This document shows positions 7,366-15,745 of a stretch of 64,000 bases of DNA, piece by piece. How positions within the stretch are numbered: position 1 is the stretch's first letter; the number at the start of each line of letters is the position of its first letter. A program made the translations under genes and the position numbers. The DNA comes from CAWDVH01 sp963805705 (GTDB lineage: Bacteria > Actinomycetota > Actinomycetes > Streptosporangiales > Streptosporangiaceae): contig CAWDVH010000001.1 of the NCBI GenBank assembly GCA_963805705.1, forward strand, positions 2,480,001 through 2,544,000. The letters are read 5' to 3'. The notes under the pieces were generated by a model. It saw only the letters and a list, made by a program, of their open reading frames with translations. It had not been told where the DNA came from and made no database searches.

Positions 7366-9237
7366 ATGCCTGCCCTCACCGCCCAGCTCGCGACCCGTGA
7401 TGATCTGCGCAACGTCGCCATCGTCGCGCACGTCGACCACGGCAAGACGACCCTGGTCGACGCGATGCTGTGGCAGTCGGGAGCGTTCCGCGCGGGCTCG
7501 CAGGTCACCGAGCGGGTGATGGACTCCGGCGATCTGGAGCGGGAAAAGGGCATCACGATCCTGGCCAAGAACACCGCCGTCCAGCACGGCGGGCTGACCA
7601 TCAACATCGTGGACACGCCCGGCCACGCGGATTTCGGCGGCGAGGTGGAGCGCGGTCTGTCCATGGTCGATGGCGTCCTGCTGCTCGTGGACGCCAGCGA
7701 GGGTCCGCTGCCGCAGACCAGATTCGTGCTCCGCAAGACGCTTGAGGCCAACCTGCCGGTGATCCTCGTGATCAACAAGGTGGACCGGCCGGACGCCCGG
7801 ATCGCCGAGGTCGTGGACGCGTGCTACGAGCTGTTCCTGGACCTGGACGCGACCGAGGAGCAGATCGAGTTCCCGATCGTGTACGCGTCCGCCCGCGCGG
7901 GGCGGGCGTCACTGACCCGCCCGGCGGATGGCTCGATGCCCGACTCCGACGACCTGGAGCCGCTGTTCGCCACGCTCCGCGCGACCGTCCCCGCGCCGTC
8001 CTTTGACCCTCGCGCGCCCCTGCGGGCGCATGTCACCAACCTCGATGCCTCGTCCTACCTGGGCCGGATCGCGCTGTGCCGGGTGTTCAGCGGGGAGATC
8101 TTCAAGGGCCAGCAGGTGGCCTGGTGCCGCCGGGACGGCTCGATCGAGCGGGTGAAGATCACGGAGCTGTTCCGGACCGAGGCCCTGGACCGCGTCCCGG
8201 CCGCCTCGGCCGCGGCCGGGGACATCATCGCCGTCGCCGGGATCAGCCAGATCATGATCGGCGAGACGCTGGCCGATCCGGACGATCCGCAGCCCCTGCC
8301 GCTGATCACCGTCGACGAGCCGGCCATCTCGATGACCATCGGGGTCAACACCTCGCCGCTGGTCGGCCGGGAGAAGGGCTCGAGGGTCACCTCGCGGATG
8401 GTGCGGGACCGGCTGGACCGCGAGCTCGTCGGCAATGTCTCGCTGCTGGTGCTGCCCACCGAGCGCCCGGACACCTGGGAAGTCCAGGGCCGCGGCGAGC
8501 TCGCGCTGGCGGTGCTGGTGGAGACGATGCGGCGGGAGGGCTACGAGCTGACCGTCGGCCGGCCAACGGCGGTCACCCGCGAGGTGGACGGCAAGCTGCA
8601 CGAGCCGGTGGAACGCCTCACCGTGGACGTTCCCGAGGAGTACCTCGGCGCGGTCAGCTCGCTGCTGGCGGTGCGCAAGGGCCGGATGGAGAACATGACG
8701 AACCACGGGACCGGCTGGGTCCGGCTGGACTTCACCGTGCCCTCCCGCGGCCTGATCGGCTTCCGCACCCAGTTCCTCACCGATACCAGGGGGACCGGCA
8801 TCGCCCATCACGTCTTCGAGGGATACGAGCCGTGGGCGGGCCCGCTGCGGATGCGGCCGACGGGCTCGCTGGTCGCCGACCGGTCCGGCACGGCGACGCC
8901 GTATGCGATGTTCGCGCTGCAGGAGCGCGGCTCGCTGTTCATCGAGCCGGGGACCGAGGTCTACGAGGGGATGATCGTCGGCGAGAACTCCCGCTCCGAC
9001 GACATGGACGTCAACATCGCCAAGGAGCGCAAGCTCACGAACGTCCGCCAGTCATCGGGCGAGGAACTCGAGCGGCTGATCCCGCCCCGGATGCTGAGTC
9101 TCGAGCAGGCCCTGGAGTTCTGCGGCGACGACGAGTGCGCCGAGGTGACGCAGGCCACCGTCCGGCTGCGCAAGACCGTGCTCGATGCCAAGGAGCGCGG
9201 CCGGACCCGAGCCCGGCGCTCCCGCGCCGGCGCGTGA
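7366..9237 (+). CDS. typA: GTP-binding protein TypA/BipA
   Basis: A ribosome-associated translational GTPase of the EF-G superfamily, involved in 50S assembly and stress adaptation. The G1 loop AHVDHGKTTLVD, G2/G3 (KGITI, DTPGHADFGGEVER) and G4 (NKVDRPDA) are intact. EF-G-like domains and the C-terminal BipA domain follow (RPTGSLVADRSG and SRSDDMDVN). Start choice: ATG 7366 begins MPALTAQLATRDDLRN and has GGAG 9 nt upstream. An upstream in-frame ATG at 7318 follows TAAACT by 5 nt and could be a leaderless alternative, adding 16 residues. Confidence 0.95.
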   Translation: MPALTAQLATRDDLRNVAIVAHVDHGKTTLVDAMLWQSGAFRAGSQVTERVMDSGDLEREKGITILAKNTAVQHGGLTINIVDTPGHADFGGEVERGLSMVDGVLLLVDASEGPLPQTRFVLRKTLEANLPVILVINKVDRPDARIAEVVDACYELFLDLDATEEQIEFPIVYASARAGRASLTRPADGSMPDSDDLEPLFATLRATVPAPSFDPRAPLRAHVTNLDASSYLGRIALCRVFSGEIFKGQQVAWCRRDGSIERVKITELFRTEALDRVPAASAAAGDIIAVAGISQIMIGETLADPDDPQPLPLITVDEPAISMTIGVNTSPLVGREKGSRVTSRMVRDRLDRELVGNVSLLVLPTERPDTWEVQGRGELALAVLVETMRREGYELTVGRPTAVTREVDGKLHEPVERLTVDVPEEYLGAVSSLLAVRKGRMENMTNHGTGWVRLDFTVPSRGLIGFRTQFLTDTRGTGIAHHVFEGYEPWAGPLRMRPTGSLVADRSGTATPYAMFALQERGSLFIEPGTEVYEGMIVGENSRSDDMDVNIAKERKLTNVRQSSGEELERLIPPRMLSLEQALEFCGDDECAEVTQATVRLRKTVLDAKERGRTRARRSRAGA

Positions 9238-9257
9238 CTCAGCACTACCGGGCCGCT

Positions 9258-9273
9258 CCTGGCCATGGCCAGG
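9258..9273. terminator. 16-bp perfect palindrome between convergent genes
   Basis: CCTGGCCATGGCCAGG is fully self-complementary. It sits between the typA stop and the stop codon of the convergent methyltransferase, where a bidirectional terminator would be expected. The lack of a loop makes a weak hairpin, so the role is inferred. Confidence 0.35.
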
Positions 9274-9274
9274 C

Positions 9275-10060
9275 CTAGTTCCTGGCCGCGAGGAACAGGT
9301 AGCGATTGAGACTGAAGAAGTAGGCCGGGCCCAGCCCGGCCAGGTCGTCGGCCCAGGATGTCGCGTCATCAGCGGTCACGCCGGCCCGTCCGGGTACGAA
9401 AGCGGCGACGAGGCTGATCAGCCCGGCGCTGAAGGTGCCGGGGTCATAGCCGGTGTTGAGCAGCGGGATTGCGCAGCGGCGGGTCACCGAGAATCCGGCG
9501 TCCGCCAGCAGCCCGGTGAGCCGCCTGGGCAGATGCGGATCGGCCAGGTGCTGGTCCCAGGCGCCGAGCACGCGGCGCATCCGGTCATCGTCGCTGGAGC
9601 GCCAGACGATCGAGTCCCAGTCAGTGTCGAGGACGAGCAGCCTGCCACCAGGGCGCAAGACCCGCCGGGCCTCGGCCAGCGCCGCGGGCACGTCATGGAC
9701 GTACTCGTACACCTGGGTCGAGGTAACGGCGTCGAACGAGCTGTCAGCGCAGGGCACTGCGGTCGCCTCGCCGGGCCCGAACGTGACCGGGGCCGCATCA
9801 GAGCGGCGTGACCGGGCGCGAGCGATGGACAGCATGCTCGGGCTCGGGTCGATGCCGGTGACCGACCCGCCCGGTGCGACCACGTCGCTCATCTCGCAGG
9901 CCAGAAAACCCGGCCCCGATCCGATGTCGAGCACGTCGTCACCGGGCCTCAGATCGAGCGTGGCGAGAATGATCCGGCGCTGCTCGACGAGGTCGGACGT
10001 GGTGTAGGTCGCTTCGACCCGGCGGGAAGTGGCCTCATCGAACTGCAGAGCCGGACTCAT
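9275..10060 (-). CDS. Class I SAM-dependent methyltransferase
   Basis: The protein has 261 residues. Motif I is VLDIGSGPGFLACEM, followed by VTGIDPSPSMLSIAR, the GEATAVPCADSSFDAV segment (motif II region) and LRPGGRLLVLDTDWDS. This is the UbiE/arsenite-methyltransferase-like arrangement of small-molecule methyltransferases. The cysteines needed by ArsM are not evident, so a specific substrate cannot be named. The start at 10060 follows AAGGAGT, and TAGCCT further upstream may be the -10. It is divergent from the ferric-reductase-like gene. Confidence 0.85.
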   Translation of the reverse strand: MSPALQFDEATSRRVEATYTTSDLVEQRRIILATLDLRPGDDVLDIGSGPGFLACEMSDVVAPGGSVTGIDPSPSMLSIARARSRRSDAAPVTFGPGEATAVPCADSSFDAVTSTQVYEYVHDVPAALAEARRVLRPGGRLLVLDTDWDSIVWRSSDDDRMRRVLGAWDQHLADPHLPRRLTGLLADAGFSVTRRCAIPLLNTGYDPGTFSAGLISLVAAFVPGRAGVTADDATSWADDLAGLGPAYFFSLNRYLFLAARN

Positions 10061-10118
10061 CAGGACTCCTTCCGGGAGAGGCTAAGCTCGCGGGCAATCC
10101 CGCTGATGCGGAGCCATA

Positions 10119-10652
10119 ATGCCAAGTACGGGCACGGCGAGTGCGGCCACTGGCGTGATCAGTATGGTGCTGCTCACGGCGGTGGTCCTTCTCGGCATCA
10201 TGGTGAACCGGCACGGACGGCTGCCGGGGCTGACCAGGTACGCGGGGCTGAGCCTGCACCGGTGGCTGTCGCTGCTGGCGGCCGTATTCCTGGCCGTGCA
10301 TATTCTCACCGCGGTCGCCGTCCCGTTTTCCAGCATCAGCCTGGCCGCCGTGATCGTCCCGTCCGCCGCCGCCGGGCCCCGGGCCTGGCTGAGCCTCGGC
10401 GCGGTCGCCACGGACCTGCTGGCCGCCCTCATCGTGACCAGCCTCCTGCGGCGTCATCTGGGCCGCCGGTCCTGGCGCGCGGTGCACTGGCTGGCCTATG
10501 CGTGCTGGCCCGCTGCGCTGGCGCACAGTGTCGGCATCGGCGCCGGAATGCGCAGCGGGCGGCTGCTCGGCGTGACCGTGGCCTGCCTGCTGGCCGTCCT
10601 GGCCGCGGCCGCCTGGCGACTGGCTGGCCCCGGCACGCATCTTGATCTGTAA
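10119..10652 (+). CDS. Ferric-reductase-like transmembrane protein
   Basis: The protein has 177 residues with about five predicted membrane helices. Histidines sit inside helices at LSLHRWLSLLAAVFLAVHIL and RAVHWLAYACWPAALAHSVG, as expected for bis-haem coordination in the ferric-reductase-like (FRD/MsrQ) domain. No flavin or NAD domain is attached, so an electron-transfer partner would be separate. The ATG has GGAG 7 nt upstream. It precedes the PAP2 gene by 29 nt and may share its transcript. Confidence 0.75.
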   Translation: MPSTGTASAATGVISMVLLTAVVLLGIMVNRHGRLPGLTRYAGLSLHRWLSLLAAVFLAVHILTAVAVPFSSISLAAVIVPSAAAGPRAWLSLGAVATDLLAALIVTSLLRRHLGRRSWRAVHWLAYACWPAALAHSVGIGAGMRSGRLLGVTVACLLAVLAAAAWRLAGPGTHLDL

Positions 10653-10681
10653 TCTAAGAAGCTCTGAGGCGGGAGCGGCAC

Positions 10682-11566
10682 GTGCTGAAGATCGAGTTGT
10701 CATGGCAGGCGGCTGCGGTCAGCTCGGCGTGCCTGCTGGGCGTGGCGGCAGTGTCCAGGCTAAGCGGCACGTCACGGCGCCGCGGGCTGGCGGAAACGGT
10801 CGCGATCGCGCAGGAGGCCGGGATCGTCCTGGGGCTGTTTGCGCTGTGGCAGTTCGCGGGCAGCCATGCGCAGAGGGTGCAAGGCGGAGCGCTCGCGCGG
10901 GCGCGGTGGATCTGGCACGCCGAGCGGGTCGCGCACCTGCCGAACGAGGCGGCGGTGCAACGGCTGTTCCTGCCCCACCCGCTGATCGTGCAGGCCTTCA
11001 ACCTGTACTACGCCAGCCTGCACTTCATAGTGCTCATCGCGCTGCTGGTGTGGCTGTTCCTGCGGCATCGCGACAAGTATCCGGAGGTACGCAGCACGGT
11101 GGCGGTGCTGACCGCGGCCTGCCTGCTGGTCCAGCTGATCCCGGTCGCGCCGCCGCGCATGCTGCCGCTGGACGGCATGGTCGACACGGGGATCCGCTAC
11201 GGGCAGTCGGTGTACGGGTCGGTCGGCGGCTTCAATCCCGATGAGCTCTCCGCGATGCCGTCCGTCCACGTCGCGTGGGCCCTGCTGATCGGCATCACCG
11301 TGGTCCTGGTGTCCCGTAACCGGTGGCGCTGGCTGGCCCTGGCCTATCCGGCGGCGACCACCCTGGTGGTGGTCGTGACGGCCAATCACTTCTGGGCCGA
11401 CGGGATCGTGGCCGGAGTGCTGCTGGTCCTGGCCATGCTCTTGTGCCGCGGCTGCCGGGTGCTGTGGAGCAGGTGGACCGGCGGGGGCTCTGCGCCAGCC
11501 GGGCCGAGCACGGCCAGCACCGAGACCTCGGTCGGCACCGCCACCGCGGCGGGGTCGCGGTCATAA
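10682..11566 (+). CDS. PAP2-family membrane phosphatase/phosphotransferase
   Basis: The protein has 294 residues and about six helices. The PAP2 signature is split as usual: AMPSVHVAWA (PSxH, motif 2) and NHFWADGIVAG (HxxxD, motif 3). The spacing matches the inositolphosphotransferase (AUR1/Ipt1-like) branch found in actinobacteria. Substrates are probably lipid phosphates or polyprenyl-linked sugars. A Ser/Thr/Ala-rich cytoplasmic tail ends the protein. A small inverted repeat, CATAAC (11562-11567) and GTTATG (11575-11580), spans the stop codon. Confidence 0.85.
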   Translation: MLKIELSWQAAAVSSACLLGVAAVSRLSGTSRRRGLAETVAIAQEAGIVLGLFALWQFAGSHAQRVQGGALARARWIWHAERVAHLPNEAAVQRLFLPHPLIVQAFNLYYASLHFIVLIALLVWLFLRHRDKYPEVRSTVAVLTAACLLVQLIPVAPPRMLPLDGMVDTGIRYGQSVYGSVGGFNPDELSAMPSVHVAWALLIGITVVLVSRNRWRWLALAYPAATTLVVVVTANHFWADGIVAGVLLVLAMLLCRGCRVLWSRWTGGGSAPAGPSTASTETSVGTATAAGSRS

Positions 11567-11647
11567 CCCCGGCCGTTATGGACAGCTTCCCTGATCAAGA
11601 ACTACTTTGTTTGCTACAAGTAAATTAGCTGAGGAGGGGTGGAAGAC

Positions 11648-11770
11648 ATGGAGCCGCGGACTAGGCCGAGCGGGTACCAGTTGCGCGCGTGCCGCGCAGC
11701 CGGTGCTTTCTGCCCTGAGGTGCCCGGTTGTGAGGTGATCACAGCGCTCTTGCGTTCGGGATCAGGCTGA
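11648..11770 (+). CDS. Possible 40-aa leader peptide ahead of DUF998 gene
   Basis: An ATG at 11648 lies 8-9 nt after AGGAGGGG, one of the strongest ribosome sites in the window. It opens a 40-residue frame (MEPRTRPSGYQLRACR then AAGAFCPEVPGCEV) whose TGA overlaps the ATG of the DUF998 gene by one base (TGATG), allowing translational coupling. The region before it (11590-11632) is unusually AT-rich and may hold the promoter. No homologue is recognised; the RBS and coupling are the only evidence. Confidence 0.35.
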   Translation: MEPRTRPSGYQLRACRAAGAFCPEVPGCEVITALLRSGSG

Positions 11771-12771
11771 TGACGGCGAGGACGGGCCAGCCGGGCAGGC
11801 TGGCCGGGTCTCCAGTGGTGGCGGGCGCCTGGCGGCGGGCGCGCAGGCTGGCGGGCTCCGCGGCGTGGCCGGTGCGCTCGAGCCGGGCGGTTCCCGGCTG
11901 GGCGATCGCCTGCGCCGGCCTGTCGCCGGCGCTCCTGATCGTCGGCTGGCTGGCCGCGGGCATGGTCCAGCCGGCCTCGTACAGCCCGGTCAGGCAGACC
12001 GTCAGCGTGCTCTCCGGCTATGCCGGGACCGACCGCTGGATCATGACCGGCGCCCTGCTGCTGGTCGGCGTCTGTGATCTGCTGGCGGCCGCGGGGCTCG
12101 CCGGCCTCCGGGCATCGGCCCGGATCCTGCTGGCTGTCGCCGGCCTGGCCGGCATCGGCATCGCCGCGTCGCCCGAGCCCGCTGGCGGCTCGACGATGCG
12201 GCACCTGGCCTGGACGGTGATGGGCGCGATCACGATCACGATATGGCCCGCGTTCACCGCCCGGCGCGGAGCATCGCGGCCGCTGATCCTGAGCGTCCGC
12301 GGCGCCGCCGTCGTAACTGCCCTCTTCGCTGCCCTGCTGGGCTGGCTGGTTATCGAAACCCAGGGCGGCAGCCTCCTAGGCCTGGCTGAGCGGCTGACTT
12401 CAGGGATCCAGACCTGCTGGCCGTTCTTTGTCGCCGTGGCCCTCCAGCGGGCTCCGGCCCCGGACGCCCCGGCCGGGCCGTGGCCGCGGCCACGGCCAGG
12501 GCCGGAGCAGCCCGGCTTTCGAAGCACAGCCCGCGTCAGGCGGTCCCGTTGGCGGGCGCGGTCACCTGCTCGGCCGCACGCACCACCTGCGGATTGGGGG
12601 CGTCGATCGCGGTCGGGCCGCCGGGGATGGGCACGAACCAGACATGCATCATCGGCGGCGTCACCCGGTTCCTTGATCCGGCCGGGCAGGCTGGGCGAGC
12701 CGGTCCGATCGCACCGACCACGCCCAGCCCCCGGCTCAGGCAGAGGTTGGTGTGAACGTGCCACTGGGTGA
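11770..12771 (+). CDS. DUF998 membrane protein with unusual C-terminal extension
   Basis: Residues about 45-225 form the DUF998 core: six hydrophobic helices, with QTVSVLSGYAGTDRWIMTGA near the first loop as in the family. The function of DUF998 is unknown. After about residue 235 the product becomes Arg/Pro/Gly-rich and non-membranous. That tail lies antisense to the next gene (12536-13798), so the last 79 codons are fully overlapped. The normal length is 210-240 residues, so the tail is probably read-through after loss of the original stop or a frame change. Confidence 0.65.
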   Translation: MTARTGQPGRLAGSPVVAGAWRRARRLAGSAAWPVRSSRAVPGWAIACAGLSPALLIVGWLAAGMVQPASYSPVRQTVSVLSGYAGTDRWIMTGALLLVGVCDLLAAAGLAGLRASARILLAVAGLAGIGIAASPEPAGGSTMRHLAWTVMGAITITIWPAFTARRGASRPLILSVRGAAVVTALFAALLGWLVIETQGGSLLGLAERLTSGIQTCWPFFVAVALQRAPAPDAPAGPWPRPRPGPEQPGFRSTARVRRSRWRARSPARPHAPPADWGRRSRSGRRGWARTRHASSAASPGSLIRPGRLGEPVRSHRPRPAPGSGRGWCERATG

Positions 12772-13798
12772 GGCAGCCGCCCGGCTGGGGAGTGGCTCCG
12801 CCGGGTGAGGTGATGTACATCGCCGCCACCAGCACTGCTCCCCTGGGCGTATTGGCGTACACCAGGGACTGCGGCTGCGCGGTATTGAGGACCGGTCCGC
12901 CCAGCAGGATATCCCGGTAGTAAGGCACGTTCACGTAGTGCACCACCGGGGCGCCCACGCGCGTTATCGGCCGGTAGCCGGCGGCCTTGGCCGCGGCCAG
13001 GCTCTGGTACCTGGCCGCGCCCCGCCAGCTGGCGTTCACCAGGCTGACCGCAGCCTTCTGCTGGCTGGCCGTGGGCGGGGCGACGCAGGGCACGGAGCTC
13101 GCCATCTTCATCCCCGCAGCCATCTGCATGCTCGTATCGGGCATGGTGATGGCCCCGGCCGGCGAGAGGGTGGCGAGCCTGACCGGCGAGGCCTGCGCTC
13201 CGGGCGCTCCGGGCGCTCCGGGCATGTGCATGGCGGGCGCGGCCGCCGCCGGCGCGGCGCTGGCGCTCATCACCATCTCCGGCCCGCCCGCCACCAGGGC
13301 CACGCTCAGCAGGATCGCGGTCACCGTGCCGGTGGCCGCCGAAGCCAGGACCAGGCGCTGCCGGCTGACCAGGGAATCGGTCCTGGCGACCAGCAGAGCG
13401 GCGCACCCGGCGACCACGACCGCCTCCAGCACCGTGCACAGCCCGTCCCCGAACCCGAACGGCTCCACCTCATGCGGCGTCGGGCCGATGACATCCCCGG
13501 CCGTCCGGGTGACGATATACACCGCCACCACCCCGGCGTTGAGTACCACCCCGCTCCACAGCAGCAGGCGGGCGGGCCTGACGATGGCCGCGATGGCCCA
13601 CAGCAACTGCAGCCAGGCGACCACCAGCATGAAGACGCCGAAGACCCAGTACTCCTGAAAATGCTCCCCGGCCACCGCGAAATGAATTACCGCGGCCGCC
13701 GCGCTCAGGATGGCCAGGCAGTAGACCACGACCCTGCGGCCCGGCACGGTGAGTTCGTTGCGATCAGGAGGGATGCGTGCTTCGTCAGCGCCAGTCAT
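12536..13798 (-). CDS. Membrane protein with Met/His-rich extracytoplasmic domain
   Basis: The protein has 420 residues, with about five helices in residues 22-175 and a large domain probably outside. The linker is rich in Met and His (MHMPG, MPDTSMQMAAGMKM, residues 190-232). The C-terminal domain carries conserved-looking H288, W346-H-V-H349, C342, C353 and H385. No family is recognised by name. The Met/His content and the adjacent SCO1-like gene (39 nt downstream of that gene's partner) suggest copper binding or trafficking; this is inference. The start at 13798 is an ATG. Confidence 0.55.
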   Translation of the reverse strand: MTGADEARIPPDRNELTVPGRRVVVYCLAILSAAAAVIHFAVAGEHFQEYWVFGVFMLVVAWLQLLWAIAAIVRPARLLLWSGVVLNAGVVAVYIVTRTAGDVIGPTPHEVEPFGFGDGLCTVLEAVVVAGCAALLVARTDSLVSRQRLVLASAATGTVTAILLSVALVAGGPEMVMSASAAPAAAAPAMHMPGAPGAPGAQASPVRLATLSPAGAITMPDTSMQMAAGMKMASSVPCVAPPTASQQKAAVSLVNASWRGAARYQSLAAAKAAGYRPITRVGAPVVHYVNVPYYRDILLGGPVLNTAQPQSLVYANTPRGAVLVAAMYITSPGGATPQPGGCLTQWHVHTNLCLSRGLGVVGAIGPARPACPAGSRNRVTPPMMHVWFVPIPGGPTAIDAPNPQVVRAAEQVTAPANGTA

Positions 13799-13837
13799 AG
13801 CGGGCTGTCTCCTCTGCGGCCGGGTCGTTTGCGATCG

Positions 13838-15079
13838 TCAGCCATGGGCCGCGGCGGCCGTAGCGGTGGCGGCCCTGGCCAGTGCGGCGGCAGTAAGCCA
13901 GCCGTCATGCTGGTAGCGGATGCGCCCGTCCGGTGCGGTGACCTCGATCCAGGGCAGGTCCTGCACTCCGTACCCGTCGGCGAGACGGCCGCTGGCATCG
14001 GCGACGACGGGGTAGCCGAGCTGCGCGCCCCCGGCGCGGGTGAGCAGCCGGGACAGCCCGGCGGGGCCGGCCTCGGTCTGGCTCTCATCGACCGCCACCA
14101 CGGACGGCCAGCCGCGGCGCACGGCTTCTCGCTGGTAGCGCGCGAGCACGCGCAGTTCCGCTGGAACGTCAGAGACCTCGCTGACCCAGCTCGCGAGGAA
14201 CACCACCACGTGCGGGTGCCCGCGGCCCACGGTGACGTGACCGGCGCGGCGGTCCCCGCCGATCACCGGCAGGCTCGCCGTCACGCCGGGCCCGATGCCC
14301 CTGGCCAGGGTCATCGGCACCACGTCACGCGGAGCGGGATGGCCGGGCAGCAGCCGCGACAATCCGCCCGCGATCAGCTGGGCCTGCTGGGCCACGCTCG
14401 CATAGGCCATCTGGGTCAGGTAAAGAACGCGCTCCCGGCCGCGGGGGTCCACCAGGTAGACGGCCGGCTCATGGTCGATGTTCCCGTGCGACGCGGCCAC
14501 GTACACGTGGTAGGCGCGCCACACCGCGGCCAGCTGGCGGCGACTGCCGGTCAGGAAGTCCCACGAGCGCATCATCTGATGCGCCGCCGAATACGCCCGC
14601 ACATCCGCCACCCGCGTGGCGTCCGGGTTAGCGTCAATGCCCAGCAGCTGAACGTGCCGGCCGGCGCCCGGCCCGAGCATGCTCACCGCCTCGGTCAGGC
14701 TCACGGTGGTCAGCGGGCACACCGTCGTGCACCGCGCGTCCACGAACGCGATGACCACCGCCTTTCCGCGGAACTGGCGCAGCGAGACCCGGTGGCCGAA
14801 CTGATCGGCCAGCGTGAAACCAGGCGCGGCCGAGCCAGGCAGGCGGCTGCCGGGGTCCACCTCGGGGTTGCGGGCCGCCTGGCTGTCCCGCACGCGGTCA
14901 GCCCGCGGTGAGACCAGCCGGGTACCGGAAACGGTGATGATCACGGCCACGAGGGCCGCCGCGAGCACGACCAGGCCGCCCGCGGCGATGGCGATCGCTC
15001 TCGCGCTGCGCCGCGCCCGCCGCCCGGCCCGCTCGTGCGCCCGGTCCTGCTCCTCCGCCCGCTCCTGGCCCGCTGACAC
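13838..15079 (-). CDS. SCO1/SenC-thioredoxin fused to a second, Cys-less thioredoxin-like domain
   Basis: The protein has 413 residues with a basic N-terminus and one membrane anchor (about 29-50). Residues 84-240 form a SCO1-like domain with the copper-binding C117-TTV-C121 and H203 (HGNIDHEP), as in cytochrome c oxidase assembly factors. Residues 262-410 form a second TlpA/AhpC-like domain (VVVFLASWVSEVSDVPAEL). There the expected WCxxC is W298-VSEVS, so no redox cysteines remain, while the cis-Pro region (QDLPWIEVTAPDG) survives. It is upstream of the Met/His-rich membrane protein in the same direction. Confidence 0.8.
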   Translation of the reverse strand: MSAGQERAEEQDRAHERAGRRARRSARAIAIAAGGLVVLAAALVAVIITVSGTRLVSPRADRVRDSQAARNPEVDPGSRLPGSAAPGFTLADQFGHRVSLRQFRGKAVVIAFVDARCTTVCPLTTVSLTEAVSMLGPGAGRHVQLLGIDANPDATRVADVRAYSAAHQMMRSWDFLTGSRRQLAAVWRAYHVYVAASHGNIDHEPAVYLVDPRGRERVLYLTQMAYASVAQQAQLIAGGLSRLLPGHPAPRDVVPMTLARGIGPGVTASLPVIGGDRRAGHVTVGRGHPHVVVFLASWVSEVSDVPAELRVLARYQREAVRRGWPSVVAVDESQTEAGPAGLSRLLTRAGGAQLGYPVVADASGRLADGYGVQDLPWIEVTAPDGRIRYQHDGWLTAAALARAATATAAAAHG

Positions 15080-15118
15080 AGGCTCAGGCTACTACGGTGC
15101 GTCGTACTGCTGAATCCG

Positions 15119-15144
15119 CCGCCCGGCCCTGGGTGACCGGGCGG
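15119..15144 (-). terminator. Hairpin between PRC-barrel and SCO1 genes
   Basis: CCGCCCGG and CCGGGCGG form an 8-bp perfect stem with a 10-nt loop. It lies downstream of the PRC-barrel gene on the minus strand. No U-tract is present. Confidence 0.45.
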
Positions 15145-15190
15145 ATGGCCATGTCATCCCCACCCGGTCCTGCTGAGGTAATCGCGCCGC

Positions 15191-15547
15191 TCAGCGGCGG
15201 GCCAGCCGCCGCTCACCGCCGGCGCCCGGCTCGTAGGCCATGCCGTAGTGCTTGAAGATCGCCTCCTCGTCGGCGGCCGGCAGCTCGCCGTCGGTGTCGA
15301 TCGACGGGGCGTCTTTCACCTGCTTCTTGTCGTAGAAGATCTTGAGATACCCCGGACCGACAGTCGCCCGGTCCAGGGGCACGAACACCAGCCGGTGCCG
15401 CGTCGGCAATCCGACCCTGACCGTGGCGAACGACGGCAGGTCGGTGCCGGTGTCAACGTAGACCGCCTCCAGGTCGCCGATCTTGTGACCCTCGGCGTCC
15501 ACCACATCGTGGCCACGCCACTCCCGGATGTTGGCCGCCTCGAACAC
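15191..15547 (-). CDS. PRC-barrel domain protein
   Basis: The protein has 118 residues, a single PRC-barrel: IREWRGHDVVDAEGHKIGDL, then VYVDTGTDLPSFATVRVG and FVPLDRATVGPGYLKI. This beta-barrel mediates protein contacts in RimM and the photosynthetic reaction centre. In actinobacteria, stand-alone copies are common and often stress-linked, with unknown partners. It is cytoplasmic and acidic, with a basic C-terminal tail. No operon partner is close on the same strand. Confidence 0.85.
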   Translation of the reverse strand: MFEAANIREWRGHDVVDAEGHKIGDLEAVYVDTGTDLPSFATVRVGLPTRHRLVFVPLDRATVGPGYLKIFYDKKQVKDAPSIDTDGELPAADEEAIFKHYGMAYEPGAGGERRLARR

Positions 15548-15621
15548 GCCAGCCTTCTTTCCCGGCCGCGCCGCGCCTGCCCGGTCGGGCCACGCCGCCG
15601 TTTGCCTATGGTCCTACCCGG

Positions 15622-15745
15622 ATGGTAGCCGCGGACACGACTCGTCGGGGCCTGCCGCCGGGGTGTTCAAGGCGCTGGCCGACCCCAGCCGCACCGGCGA
15701 CCCCCCGGCCCGACAGCGACGCCTCCCTCACGGAGAGCCGACCAC
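15622..15745 (+). pseudogene. Decayed remnant of an ArsR-family regulator
   Basis: In one frame the DNA reads GVFKALADPSRT, the opening of helix 1 of ArsR regulators (typically VFKALADPTRR). The adjacent frame continues with DSDASLTE, like the DGSLTE that follows in intact proteins. An ATG at 15622 precedes it. No DNA-binding helix or full frame remains before the convergent oxidoreductase. I read this as the N-terminal 35-40 codons of an ArsR gene broken by indels and truncated. Confidence 0.5.

Noticed and set aside
12938..14911. 657-codon plus-strand frame
   Set aside because: It is antisense to the Met/His-rich protein and SCO1 fusion, which have clear motifs, membrane helices and correct starts.
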